The notes under the pieces are model-generated. The model was not told where the DNA came from. It made no database searches and saw nothing but the letters and a program-made list of their open reading frames with translations. Position numbers and translations under genes: made by a program. This document shows positions 1 through 8,692 of a DNA stretch of 40,337 nt, in pieces; positions within the stretch are counted from its first letter, which is position 1; each line of letters opens with the position of its first letter. Source of the stretch: Rhodothermales bacterium (GTDB lineage: Bacteria; Bacteroidota; Rhodothermia; Rhodothermales; JAHQVL01). The DNA lies in NCBI GenBank assembly GCA_034439735.1, contig JAWXAX010000302.1, positions 1 through 40,337 of the forward strand, written 5' to 3'.

Positions 1-1259
1 GCCCACAGCAGGCCCGCCCCCCCGGCGTTTGAGCGCCGGCGTTCGTAAGGTCGACGGTCGGGGCGTGCCGCCGCGGCGTGCATGCCGCCGGCCAGCGCAG
101 CGGCGGGCGCGGCGTCCACAGCCTTTCGATCCAGGGATCGCGGCGTGCGCTCCATCGACTGCTTCTCCCGTTCGTCGGGGGGTAGGAAGATCGTTTCGTC
201 GGCGTCCGAGACGGTCGCATTACTGAACAACTCATCCTCCGAGAACAGGCCTTCGTTTTTCCCGCGGCTTCCGGGGCCTGATGTGGTCGAGAACAACTCG
301 TCGTCGTCGCCAAACTCGTCCAGCGGGCTGGGGCGTGCCCCCCGTTTGCCGGGTTTGTCTTCAAAAAACGGGGCGTCTTCCATCGGCGAACTGGCCCAGG
401 TGGCATCCTCCGGCATTTCGTCGTCGAACGAGGCGCCGAACAGTTCGTTGTCGCGGTCGGACTCAAAGAAAAACTCGTCGTCGTCCGTGCGGTCGCCGGC
501 AAACGGCGAAGCGGGCGGCTTGGGCGGTTTCGCCTCATCCCAGACGGTGTCGTCGAGGTCAAGCGGCGAGTCGACCTCGAATTCCACGCCTTCAAGTTCC
601 TCGAAAAACGGGCTCCATTCGTCTTCGGATTGTGGGCCGTCATCATCCGTGAAAAGCGGCTTTTTGGGATCGTCTTCTTTCATGGAAATAGCCCCTTTCT
701 CGCTCGGAATGGCGGATTCTGGGGAATTGGTGATGTCGTTGGAGGTGTTGGCGGCAGGAAACAGGACCGAGAAGTCGGCCTCTTCGAATGGGGGCTCGGA
801 CGCTTTACCCAGCGGATGCTCGCCGGCATCGTCCGGCAGGCCCTTCCAGAAGGCGGAGTCCAGCGAGTCTCCCATCAGCGTGTCGTCGACGTCATACCCG
901 TCGAGGTCGGGAAGTGCATCCTCGAAGTCCGGCAAGGTGTCGCCGGAAACCGGGTGAAACCCGTTGTCGGCCGGCCCTTCGTTTGTACGATCGGCGGCCG
1001 GGCGAGGGGGGGCCACCTGCACGGTTTCGGTTTCAAGCGCTGCAAATCGGTTGTTGACGAGCATCGACAGGCCGGCGTCCGGACGAAACAGGATCGCTTC
1101 GTCCGTCGCGTGCAGGGAACCGACGCCGCGTATCTCGGCGCGCTTCTGGGAGTAAATGTCTGCCTTCAGCTGTTCGATGAAGGTAAACAGGGCCTCGCTC
1201 GCCTGTTGCCGGTTGACATTCAGGTGGCGGGCAAGGTGCTCGATGAGGGGAAGAGCCAT
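1..1259 (-). CDS. HU-like domain protein with long acidic linker (3' end outside window)
   Basis: The frame is open from ATG at 1259 to the left edge (about 419 codons), so the C-terminus is missing. Residues 1-80 resemble the HU-like domain seen in Bacteroidota SPOR proteins: two helices (MALPLIEHLARHLNVNRQQA), then a strand segment with RGVGSLH in place of the HU GLGTF turn, then FRPDAGLSMLVN. Residues ~90-375 are very rich in Asp, Glu, Phe, Pro and Ser, with repeated DDDELF/FFE-type blocks and no obvious fold. The last visible residues are Arg-rich (ARPDRRPYERRRSN) followed by GGAGLLW, which looks like the cytoplasmic side of a membrane helix. From family knowledge, a membrane span and a C-terminal SPOR domain would follow beyond the edge; that part is inference. 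It lies 49 bases downstream of the small HU gene, probably in one operon. Strong reading frames on the plus strand here are the mirror of its acidic codons. Confidence 0.85.
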   Translation of the reverse strand, partial: MALPLIEHLARHLNVNRQQASEALFTFIEQLKADIYSQKRAEIRGVGSLHATDEAILFRPDAGLSMLVNNRFAALETETVQVAPPRPAADRTNEGPADNGFHPVSGDTLPDFEDALPDLDGYDVDDTLMGDSLDSAFWKGLPDDAGEHPLGKASEPPFEEADFSVLFPAANTSNDITNSPESAIPSEKGAISMKEDDPKKPLFTDDDGPQSEDEWSPFFEELEGVEFEVDSPLDLDDTVWDEAKPPKPPASPFAGDRTDDDEFFFESDRDNELFGASFDDEMPEDATWASSPMEDAPFFEDKPGKRGARPSPLDEFGDDDELFSTTSGPGSRGKNEGLFSEDELFSNATVSDADETIFLPPDEREKQSMERTPRSLDRKAVDAAPAAALAGGMHAAAARPDRRPYERRRSNAGGAGLLW

Positions 1260-1308
1260 GAGTGTCGAGGCTTAACGCACCGAAAGGCGTGGGTGCAGGT
1301 GCGATCGG

Positions 1309-1572
1309 TTACTGAAAATCGGGAATGAAGACGACTTCATCGCGCGGGGGCTTCATGACCAACGCCCCGTCGGCGTCTTCGGTCATTTCGCTGGAGCGCC
1401 GCTCGACCCGAAACGTGCCCAGACCGGGGATATCGACCTGTTCGCGCCGGATCAGCGCTTCGCGGATCACATTGCCGAGGGCTTCACTGATCTGAAGGGA
1501 CGGTGCGTCGGGCATATGCCGTATCGAGTTGGTTGAGAGCGGCAGCAAATTGAGTAAGCGAACGGGAGACAC
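1309..1572 (-). CDS. Small HU/IHF-family DNA-binding protein
   Basis: The 87-residue product carries the HU/IHF signature around the beta-arm start: a helix (LGNVIREALIRREQ), then VDIPGLGTFRVERR, and a short C-terminal part ending DEVVFIPDFQ. Canonical HU is about 90 residues, but here the segment after GLGTF is short, so the DNA-embracing arm seems reduced. The start is uncertain. GTG at 1572 is the upstream limit, because an in-frame stop lies two codons before it; it keeps a possible first helix. ATG at 1515 would give 68 residues and lose that helix. Neither has a clear Shine-Dalgarno sequence. It probably co-transcribes with the HU-like acidic protein that follows. Confidence 0.75.
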   Translation of the reverse strand: MSPVRLLNLLPLSTNSIRHMPDAPSLQISEALGNVIREALIRREQVDIPGLGTFRVERRSSEMTEDADGALVMKPPRDEVVFIPDFQ

Positions 1573-1628
1573 GGGTCAAGGTTCAGCCAAGACTCAGCGT
1601 CTCATGTCGTGCAACGTGTTCTAATGCA

Positions 1629-1654
1629 CAAGATATACACTACTTAGGACAAAA
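1629..1654 (-). promoter_or_regulatory. Possible Bacteroidota-type promoter for the HU genes
   Basis: Reading the minus strand, TTTTG (1654-1650) is followed about 20 bases later by TATATCTTG (1637-1629). This resembles the Bacteroidota -33 TTTG and -7 TAnnTTTG elements, and it lies in the only AT-rich stretch upstream of the HU gene. Sequence resemblance only. Confidence 0.35.
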
Positions 1655-1700
1655 TAAACGCGGTTATAATGGCGAAAAACCAAAATAGGTTCCTGACAGC

Positions 1701-3464
1701 TTACCACAGCACACGCAAACCGGCCGAAAGAGTGAACGGAGTCTCGGGGTAATGCTCCCAGTACTCCAGGTCGCTGCCGAGCAGATTGTTCAACCTGATG
1801 ATCATCGCCAGGCCCGGATTGAACTTGTGCGAAAGGGACAGATCGAGTTCCAGGTAGTCATCCAATGTGATGCTCTCGAGCCGGCTCCGATGGCGAGGGC
1901 TGTGGTAGGTGCCAATCCACTGGATGAGCGTCTGTCGTTTGTTGAACAGGTACGAGATCATCCCGCGGCCCTCGACGGGCGAGAAGTACGGGATCGAGGC
2001 GTCGTCGTCCTTGAAGCGGCCGTCCCGGTATGTGGCGCCAACTTCGGCCTGCAATCCGAACGGGAATACCAGCGAGACATTCCCGCCACCGTGGTAGATC
2101 TCCACTTCCTCATAAAAAATCGGGAAGATGCCGCGCCGATAGCTGTATCCGGTTGCGACACCGTCGCTCTCGGTCTCGAAGAACTGAAAATTCGGGATAT
2201 ACTCGTAGCCGCCACGAACACCCAACTTGAAGATGCCGGCGAACCAGTTGAATCCGCCCACGGCGTTGACTGGCCGCAGCGTGGCCTGAAGTTCGGGCCG
2301 ATCCACCAGAAAGGGATTGACCTGATACAGATCCCAGAGGCGGTTACGGATGACATCCGGGCGGTTGTGGGCAAAGATGTGCAGGCCGCGTCCGGGATAG
2401 AAATCCAGCAACACGTCCCCGGTGGGATACGTCGACAGTTCGCCCTCCACATCCGAGAACCCGAGGAAACGGCCGACCAGCGTGACGCGGAAGCTCCGGG
2501 CGAGGTCCAGCCGCAGGCCGGTGCCAAGGTTGAAATCGTACAATACGTCCTTGTCGAACTTGCCGTCGATGCCGGCGGCGCTGGCGTCGGTGTGCAGCAG
2601 GACGGATCCCAGGCTGAACGGGATGTCGAGCTTGCCGGCCCATTCCGCGCGGTTCTCCGTGCGTTCCAACTGGCTCAGCGGTTCGAGGTTGTTGTCGAAT
2701 ATCTCGGTGCTGAACCGGGTGCCGCGCATCGAAAGCTTGAGATCCAGCCCGAGCCTGGCTTCAGACTGAGACTTGAGCCACAGGAAGGTGGAGCCCATAC
2801 GGCCGTTACGGTTCGGCAATACGATCGGCGTCGCGATGGCGCCGGACTGAAGCAGATTGGTGCCGGAGAGGGTGTAGGCGGCTACGGCGCCGTCCACCCC
2901 GAGGCCATACGCAAACCGGGGCCCCATCCGCCGCACGCCGATCTCGCCGCTGCTGACGTCGTACGGGTTCTTGAGCTCGTTGAACTCGTCGGCTTTTTGT
3001 AGGGCGTGGCCTTCGGTGCCTTCGTAGTCCACCCGCGCATGAACTGAGGCCCGCTGGCGGATGGGTATATGCAAACGCGCCGCGATGTGCCGGCTCAGGT
3101 AGCGCCCTGCGCTGGCCTCGAGTTCTCCACTCAGCGGCTGCACGCCGCCGAGGAAGGATACGCGGGGCGGTTCCGGCCGGCTCACGGCGGCGCCGGGAAG
3201 ATCGGCCTTGGCTTGCTTATAATTTTCGGACAGTGGCTGACGGCCGGCCGGAATATCAGGTACGCGTGGCGGCGGGTTAAACCCGATCATCGGCTGGCGC
3301 TGGAGCGACGGGAAGCTGATTTCGAGCTGGCCGAGGATCTCCACCTCACGTGGGGAGATGTCCGGCAGGATCGTACGCGTGGTGTCGACCGTCTGGGCCA
3401 GGGCGCTTATGCCCGGCGTTAGAAAGGCCATCAGCAATAGGATGCGAATCATCGATCGGGCCAT
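1701..3464 (-). CDS. Outer-membrane beta-barrel protein (TonB-receptor-like barrel, no plug)
   Basis: The 587-residue protein begins with a Sec signal peptide (MARSMIRILLLMAFLTPGIS, cut after ALA-Q). A Pro-rich linker of ~75 residues follows, then a long region of alternating hydrophobic and polar residues rich in Gly, Tyr and Arg. It ends in Trp (SAGLRVLW), like an outer-membrane barrel end. The last ~100 residues resemble the barrel end of TonB-dependent receptors (YLELDLSLSHKF, RLNNLLG). No N-terminal carboxypeptidase-like domain or receptor plug is visible, so it is unlikely to be a normal TonB-dependent transporter. Its ATG overlaps the stop of the upstream TPR gene by one base (TGATG), so the two are probably translationally coupled and work together in the envelope. 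Substrate unknown. Confidence 0.8.
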   Translation of the reverse strand: MARSMIRILLLMAFLTPGISALAQTVDTTRTILPDISPREVEILGQLEISFPSLQRQPMIGFNPPPRVPDIPAGRQPLSENYKQAKADLPGAAVSRPEPPRVSFLGGVQPLSGELEASAGRYLSRHIAARLHIPIRQRASVHARVDYEGTEGHALQKADEFNELKNPYDVSSGEIGVRRMGPRFAYGLGVDGAVAAYTLSGTNLLQSGAIATPIVLPNRNGRMGSTFLWLKSQSEARLGLDLKLSMRGTRFSTEIFDNNLEPLSQLERTENRAEWAGKLDIPFSLGSVLLHTDASAAGIDGKFDKDVLYDFNLGTGLRLDLARSFRVTLVGRFLGFSDVEGELSTYPTGDVLLDFYPGRGLHIFAHNRPDVIRNRLWDLYQVNPFLVDRPELQATLRPVNAVGGFNWFAGIFKLGVRGGYEYIPNFQFFETESDGVATGYSYRRGIFPIFYEEVEIYHGGGNVSLVFPFGLQAEVGATYRDGRFKDDDASIPYFSPVEGRGMISYLFNKRQTLIQWIGTYHSPRHRSRLESITLDDYLELDLSLSHKFNPGLAMIIRLNNLLGSDLEYWEHYPETPFTLSAGLRVLW

Positions 3465-6400
3465 CAGATAGCGGCTTTTTCTTTAGCGGCACGATCAGCA
3501 TAAATCGTGCCTCGGAATTCTTCAAGGACGCGGTCGTACATCTGGCTGGCGTCGCCGCGTTGGCCCATGGCCATAAACGCACGTCCCTGGGCGAGATAAC
3601 TCTCGGCCAGCCAGTTGGAGTAGCCGTTGAACAACACGGACATCCGGCCAAGTTCATCGACGGCCGCCCGCGCCTGGCCCTGGCGGATGAGCAGGTCGCC
3701 CAGGCGGAAGAGGGCCTCGGCGCCGGTTTCATCCGCGCTGTCGTTGGAAATCTGGCGGTAAAGCTGGATCGCTTCCTGTCCCCGGCCAGAGGTCTCGTAT
3801 ACGCGCGCAAGACCCAACAACGCCGGCCCCATCTGGGTTCGGTTGGTGTTGGCGCTCGTCAGTTCCGTCAGCTGCCGCTCGGCCTCGCCGTGCCGGCCGA
3901 GGTTCATCAGGGCCTTGGCTTGTCCGTAACGGGCCTGAGCCATCACCTGCGGATCCGCACCGCGCATGGTCTCCAGGTTTTTGAACAACTCCAGAGCATC
4001 TTGATTGCGGCCCTGTTCGAGATAGATCTGGCCGAGCGTGAGCGTCGCCTGCGGCCGGCGCTGGCTGTCCGGATACCGCGTCACGAGCTGCTGCAGATAC
4101 GTCTCGGCCTCGGCAGGTTTGTTGTCCTCCGTAAGGATCGTCCCGATATAGTAATAGGCGTCGGGTAGCAGTTGGATGTTGTCGGACTCGCGCACAAACC
4201 GCTGGAAATCGACCAGCGCCTCGCTCGTACGGCCCGTCTGATACTTCACCTCCGCCTGCCGGAAGCGCAGCTGGTCGGCCACCGGAGACTCGGGGTTCGC
4301 CGCCGTGAACTCCTCGATGATCCTGGAGGCGCCGGCCGTATCGTCCAGGGCGTCGAGGGCAAGCTGGATGCCGGCGGCGGCGTCAGACGCGAACGGGCTG
4401 GTCGGGTAGTTCTTGAGCACGGTTTCGTACGCCGCGACGGCCTCTTGAAGCCGATCGGCATTAAACAGCGCATCCCCGATCCCGTACTGGCTCTTCGCCG
4501 CCAGGATGTCGCGTGGGTAGTTCCGGATCAGGGTCTGGTAGGCCGTGATGGCCTGCGGGTAGTCCTGGTTCAGGAAGTACAGGTAGCCGAGGTTGTACTG
4601 GGCTTCTTCCTTCCAGTCGCTTTCGGGAAAATCGCTGAGCAACCTGCGGAACGTCGCGATGGCGTCGAGCTGCTCGCCGGCGTTATTATAGGCCTGGCCG
4701 ATCTGATAGAGCGAATAGTCGTCGCTATCCTGTCCGCCCACCTGCTGGTAGGCCTGGATGGCTTCGGGGTAACGCTTGAGGGCGTAGTAGCTGTCCGCCA
4801 AGCGCAATTGAGAGTCGGTGCGGTAGGGGACGAAGCCATCCGACTCGCGGTATTCCCGCAGGAACGTCCGGAATTCGGTGATGGCGTCCTGGTAGTTGCC
4901 CTGTTTGAAGTAGGTCCACCCCAGGGCGTAATGCGCGGCGTCCACGTGTTTGCCGCTACGGCCGCCGCGCAGGTACTGCCGGAACAGGCTGGCCGCGCGG
5001 TTGAAGTCGCCGGCCTGATGGTAACTCTCCGCCGCCCAGAACAGGGCGTCGTTGCCCCAGGTGGAGGTTGGCGCGCTGTCGTGCAGGCTCATGAAGGCCG
5101 GCGCGGCGTTCGCGTAATCCTCGTACCGGTACTGGAGCCACGCTTTCTGGAAGATGACCTCGTTCTTCAGATCCGCCGGCGCCGCGTTGAGCGCGATGGC
5201 GCGGTCGAAGTTGCTGAGCGCCGCATCGAAATCGCCCAGCGCGATGAGCGCGCTGCCGCGCCGGTAAAACGCCTCGCCTAAAAGCGCCGAGTTCGGGTGG
5301 TCGTTCAACAGCCGGGTGAGGGCGTCGCGGGTCACTTCCCAATTACCCAGTTCGTAGGCTGTCATCCCGTATTCGTACAACACGGTGTCCGCCATCGAAA
5401 TCCGAGGAAACTGGTCTACGGCTTCCCGAAAGAGGTTGAGCGATTCGGGCAGATTCCGGGCGAGTTTGGTGTTGACGGCCTGGTAATAGGCCGACTTGCC
5501 GGCGAGCGCGTCGCGGTTGTCCTGCTTGGCCAGGCCGAAGTTGTCAGCCGCCCACTGGTAGGCGCCCTGGAAATGGTAATTCCACGCCAGGCCGTACAGC
5601 GCGTTTCGGTAGTAGGGGCTGTCCGGACTGTTTTCGGTGAAGCGCCGGTAGTGCACAATAGCGAGGTCGCTGTTGCGCAGCTGGTTGTACGACTCCGCCA
5701 GTAAGAAATGACCTCGGTCCTGCGAGTAACTGTCGAGGTTCGGCATCCGCCGGTTCACTTCGTCGATCGCGCGCTGGTATTCGCCCTGCTCGTAATAGAC
5801 CTCGGCGAGGGCCAGCCCGAGACCCTGGGTGTACGTCGAGTTCGGGTACCGCGCCGTCAGTAACTCGAAGAACCGCGCGGCGGCCTCCGGGTCGCCCTGT
5901 TCGATTTGCAGCGTCGCGATGGCGTAGAGGGCGATGGGCGCCGTCGTCGTCTCCGGATATTCGAGCGCCGCACGCTCATAATACCGGATCGCCTCGGGCA
6001 TGTTGTTCAGATGCGTGGCCGATTCGCCCATCCAGTAAAGCGCCTTGGCGGCAACTTCATCCGGCGGGGACTGTTGAATAACCCGTGCCAGCGTCGTGAT
6101 CGCCCGGTCGTAGTTGCCTTCCGCGTAATAATACGTCCCCAGCGCCAATCGCGCGTCATACGAAAGGGGATGGGAGGGATATTGATCCTCAAAAAGGGTG
6201 AACAGGGCGATGGCCTGCTCCTCGCGGCCCACGATCAGCGCGGACTCGGCCTGGTAATACAACGCTTCCGGCGTGCTGATGTGGTGCGGGTACCGGGTGC
6301 GAAAGTCCTCAAACGCATCGATCGCCTGCACATACAACTGATCCGCATACAGCTTGAAGGCTTCGGAGTAGACCCGCTCGGGTGTCGCGGGCGCAAACTG

Positions 6401-6496
6401 AGCCGAAGCCGGCAAACAGAAGGTCAGCGTCAGGATAAGGAGGCCGGGGAGCCATCGAGCCGGGACAGTCGTCGAAGGGCGATTGGCAGTTAGCAT
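3464..6496 (-). CDS. Large periplasmic tetratricopeptide-repeat protein
   Basis: About 1010 residues. I chose ATG at 6496 because it begins a clean signal peptide (MLTANRPSTTVPARW, a hydrophobic LPGLLILTLTFCL core, then ASAQ). Upstream in-frame codons translate to low-complexity sequence overlapping the divergent gene. From residue ~35 to the end it is a nearly continuous run of TPR/YbgF-like units of 34-40 residues, with recurring signatures such as ALYWMGESA, AIRYYERAA.EYP and A...LGQIYLEQG. Such solenoids are protein-binding scaffolds. The one-base overlap with the barrel gene downstream implies an outer-membrane complex in which this solenoid contacts the barrel or its cargo. Similar TPR-plus-barrel pairs occur in Bacteroidota; the exact process is not known to me. 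Confidence 0.88.
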   Translation of the reverse strand: MLTANRPSTTVPARWLPGLLILTLTFCLPASAQFAPATPERVYSEAFKLYADQLYVQAIDAFEDFRTRYPHHISTPEALYYQAESALIVGREEQAIALFTLFEDQYPSHPLSYDARLALGTYYYAEGNYDRAITTLARVIQQSPPDEVAAKALYWMGESATHLNNMPEAIRYYERAALEYPETTTAPIALYAIATLQIEQGDPEAAARFFELLTARYPNSTYTQGLGLALAEVYYEQGEYQRAIDEVNRRMPNLDSYSQDRGHFLLAESYNQLRNSDLAIVHYRRFTENSPDSPYYRNALYGLAWNYHFQGAYQWAADNFGLAKQDNRDALAGKSAYYQAVNTKLARNLPESLNLFREAVDQFPRISMADTVLYEYGMTAYELGNWEVTRDALTRLLNDHPNSALLGEAFYRRGSALIALGDFDAALSNFDRAIALNAAPADLKNEVIFQKAWLQYRYEDYANAAPAFMSLHDSAPTSTWGNDALFWAAESYHQAGDFNRAASLFRQYLRGGRSGKHVDAAHYALGWTYFKQGNYQDAITEFRTFLREYRESDGFVPYRTDSQLRLADSYYALKRYPEAIQAYQQVGGQDSDDYSLYQIGQAYNNAGEQLDAIATFRRLLSDFPESDWKEEAQYNLGYLYFLNQDYPQAITAYQTLIRNYPRDILAAKSQYGIGDALFNADRLQEAVAAYETVLKNYPTSPFASDAAAGIQLALDALDDTAGASRIIEEFTAANPESPVADQLRFRQAEVKYQTGRTSEALVDFQRFVRESDNIQLLPDAYYYIGTILTEDNKPAEAETYLQQLVTRYPDSQRRPQATLTLGQIYLEQGRNQDALELFKNLETMRGADPQVMAQARYGQAKALMNLGRHGEAERQLTELTSANTNRTQMGPALLGLARVYETSGRGQEAIQLYRQISNDSADETGAEALFRLGDLLIRQGQARAAVDELGRMSVLFNGYSNWLAESYLAQGRAFMAMGQRGDASQMYDRVLEEFRGTIYADRAAKEKAAI

Positions 6497-6581
6497 GTAG
6501 ACGAGCAGGATATAGCGGGGATTCCGGTATCTTCTATGGATAGCGTTCGGAATATACATCCGAGCCAAACTAGAGACGACC

Positions 6582-6815
6582 ATGAAAAAAACAAAGCAAG
6601 CATACGAGCCGCAGACGACGCGGCCGGCCCCCGGTGAGAAGCCCGGCATCGTGCCAGAGGCTTCCGTACGAAGCGACGAAAAACAACCGGAGGATGAGGC
6701 CGTCCTCGAGGCGATCCTCGACGACGCCACCCGCTGGGTGCGGGCGAATCAGACCGTCGCGCTGCTTGGCGCGTTTGGTATAGGCGTGTTTCTTGGCGTG
6801 TTGCTCCGCAAATAG
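6582..6815 (+). CDS. Small DUF883-like membrane-anchored protein
   Basis: The 77-residue protein has a charged, Pro/Glu-rich N-terminal half and one C-terminal hydrophobic helix with glycine spacing (VALLGAFGIGVFLGVLLRK) ending in a basic tail. This is the layout of the ElaB/YqjD/DUF883 C-terminus, where the anchor carries the GxxxGxxxG-like face and the soluble part faces the cytoplasm. YqjD and ElaB of E. coli bind ribosomes in stationary phase; nothing here proves that role. The next gene has the same anchor motif, so the two probably form a functional pair. It is divergent from the TPR gene, sharing an 85-base intergenic region. Confidence 0.65.
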   Translation: MKKTKQAYEPQTTRPAPGEKPGIVPEASVRSDEKQPEDEAVLEAILDDATRWVRANQTVALLGAFGIGVFLGVLLRK

Positions 6816-6895
6816 CGTAGTTGCGGTATGGCACATGATAAGAATCTCCGGTAAAGCAGTTCCCTTTCCCCCCAATCGAACTTAAACTCACGATC

Positions 6896-7633
6896 ATGAA
6901 CGACCTCCATAGCAATACATCGCCTTCCGAAGAACCACAAGAAACCATCACCCAGGAAGCGACGGCGCGCGCCAGGGCGCTGCTCGATGAAGCCCGCTCA
7001 GCTTACGCCCGCGCCCGCCAGGACTTGAGCGAGGCCACGGAGCGGTTGCGCGGCGAAATTCGGGACTTTGACGCACGTGAAGCCGGCGAATCGGCTCGTC
7101 AGTGGGTCCGCGAAAATCCGGGGTTTTCCCTGCTCCTCGCGGCCGGCGCCGGCGTCCTTCTCGGCAAAGTCCTGACGGACGCCCTCCACAAAGACCCGCC
7201 CACGTTCACGGAACGTCTCCAGCGCCGTGCCGGCCGGTTTACGTCGGAAGCCCGTCGCATGGCCGATCATGCGGCCGACCGCGCTGCCCGCCAGTTGGCG
7301 GAATCGAGCGACTATGCCGTCTCCCGCGCCCGCACGCTCGGTGGCCGGGTCCACGAGCAGGCCGGCGACCTCTCGTCCGAACTGGCCCGTCAGGCTTCCG
7401 AACGAGGCGCCGATAGCCTGCGCCGCGCCAGCGATTGGATCGCCTCCCTCTCGGAGTCCGCCCAGAATGCCACCCACTCGCTCCAACATGCGGCACGCGA
7501 AGCGTCGGCGGCCGTCGCCCAACGCGTACCCGCTCATAGCTCGCTCCGCGATGGACTTCAGAAAGCCGTGCAGACCATCATGGGCGTCATCGCATTCAAG
7601 AAGGTGTCGGATTGGATCAAGGAACGCTATTGA
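6896..7633 (+). CDS. DUF883-like protein with central anchor and long amphipathic helices
   Basis: The product has 245 residues. Residues 1-65 form an Ala/Arg/Glu-rich helix (ARARALLDEARSAYARARQD). Residues ~70-95 carry a DUF883-like anchor (WVRENPGFSLLLAAGAGVLL then GKVL). The remaining 150 residues are Ala/Ser/Arg-rich helix, suggestive of coiled coil or membrane-surface binding. In DUF883 proteins the anchor is C-terminal; here a long helical tail follows it. It starts 80 bases after the smaller DUF883-like gene and shares its WVR.N motif before the anchor. A role in envelope stress or ribosome tethering is inference from family only. Confidence 0.65.
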   Translation: MNDLHSNTSPSEEPQETITQEATARARALLDEARSAYARARQDLSEATERLRGEIRDFDAREAGESARQWVRENPGFSLLLAAGAGVLLGKVLTDALHKDPPTFTERLQRRAGRFTSEARRMADHAADRAARQLAESSDYAVSRARTLGGRVHEQAGDLSSELARQASERGADSLRRASDWIASLSESAQNATHSLQHAAREASAAVAQRVPAHSSLRDGLQKAVQTIMGVIAFKKVSDWIKERY

Positions 7634-7651
7634 TGGGTTTGCTGGCCGGTT

Positions 7652-7668
7652 GCGGGGATCGTCCCCGC
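7652..7668 (+). terminator. GC-rich hairpin after the DUF883-like pair
   Basis: A perfect 7-bp stem (GCGGGGA / TCCCCGC) with a 3-base loop lies 18 bases after the stop codon. The following tract (CTTGTT) is only weakly T-rich, so termination efficiency is doubtful. Confidence 0.4.
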
Positions 7669-7741
7669 CTTGTTACACATGGACCGCCGGCTAACGGGCC
7701 TCGCCAACGCGTCGTCACGGGCTGGAGAGCAGGGCTGACCC

Positions 7742-8692
7742 TTGAGTATCCTGGCTATCGGAACCGTCGCGTTCGACTCCATCGAAACCCCCACCGGGTC
7801 GGCTGACCGCGTCCTGGGGGGAAGCGCTACCTACATCACCCTGGCAGCGCGCTTTTTCTGCGAGCCGGTCCGCCTCGTCGGTGTCGTCGGGGCGGACTTT
7901 CCCGCACCCTATATTGAGTCCTTGCGGAGATGCGGGATCGATCTGGACGGCCTGGAGGTCGACCCAGACGGGGCGACCTTTGCCTGGGCCGGCCGGTACC
8001 ATGCGGACATGAACGGCCGCGATACCCTCGCCACCCACCTCAACGTCCTCCAGACGTTTTCTCCGATATTGCCGGCGCGCTTCCGCGATAGCCGCATCGT
8101 CTGCCTGGGCAACCTCGACCCCTCCATCCAGATGCAGGTGCTCGACCAGATGGATGCGCCGGAACTGGTCATCTGCGACACGATGAACTTCTGGATCGAT
8201 CACACGCCGGAAGCCCTCGAGGCGCTCCTCGGCCGGATCGACTGCCTGATGATCAACGACGAGGAAGCCCGTCAGCTGGCCGGCGAATCCAACCTGATGC
8301 TCGCCGCTCGCGCCATCATGGCGAAAGGTCCCCGGATCCTGGTGATCAAGAAAGGCGAACACGGCGCCATCGTGCTGGACGAAACATCGGTCTTTGCTTT
8401 CCCGGCCTTCCCCCTCGAACACATCCAGGATCCCACCGGCGCCGGCGATACCTTTATGGGGGGCTTTGCCGGCTATCTCACACGCCATACCACCTTCACG
8501 AGCGACAGCATCCGTCGCGCTATCATGTACGGCAGTGCGCTAGCCTCCTTCACGGTCGAGCGCTTCGGGCCCGAACGCCTCCTCCACCTCCGCCCGGAGG
8601 AAATCAACGAGCGCATGGCCGCCTACCGACGAATCACCCATCTGCCGGATGTCCAACCCCTTACCTGGACCAACGGATCATACCACGGATAG
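7742..8692 (+). CDS. PfkB/ribokinase-family sugar or nucleoside kinase
   Basis: The 316-residue protein has the PfkB fold markers: an N-terminal GTVAFDSIETP strand, GGSATYI near residue 25 (substrate/lid glycines), a small-domain VGVVGADFP, and the C-terminal signature DPTGAGDTFMGGF near residue 235 with the catalytic Asp (GAGD). It would phosphorylate a sugar or nucleoside with ATP in the cytoplasm; the substrate cannot be read from sequence. The start is TTG at 7742. An in-frame TGA lies two codons upstream and AGGG is about 7 bases before it, so no earlier start is possible. Its 3' end overlaps the convergent downstream gene by 15 bases. Confidence 0.9.
   Translation: MSILAIGTVAFDSIETPTGSADRVLGGSATYITLAARFFCEPVRLVGVVGADFPAPYIESLRRCGIDLDGLEVDPDGATFAWAGRYHADMNGRDTLATHLNVLQTFSPILPARFRDSRIVCLGNLDPSIQMQVLDQMDAPELVICDTMNFWIDHTPEALEALLGRIDCLMINDEEARQLAGESNLMLAARAIMAKGPRILVIKKGEHGAIVLDETSVFAFPAFPLEHIQDPTGAGDTFMGGFAGYLTRHTTFTSDSIRRAIMYGSALASFTVERFGPERLLHLRPEEINERMAAYRRITHLPDVQPLTWTNGSYHG

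Noticed and set aside
29-1328. Long plus-strand reading frames, one Ser-rich with 291 codons
   Set aside because: They mirror the acidic minus-strand HU-like gene (GAC/GAG read as TCG/CTC). The minus frame has a recognisable domain and runs open for 419 codons.
1752-3002. 416-codon plus-strand frame opposite the barrel gene
   Set aside because: Antisense frame from GC-rich third positions; no domain, no start signal, and the minus strand encodes a clear barrel protein.
1701-3464. TonB-dependent nutrient receptor
   Set aside because: The barrel end resembles one, but the plug and TonB box are not visible, and no SusD-like partner is present.
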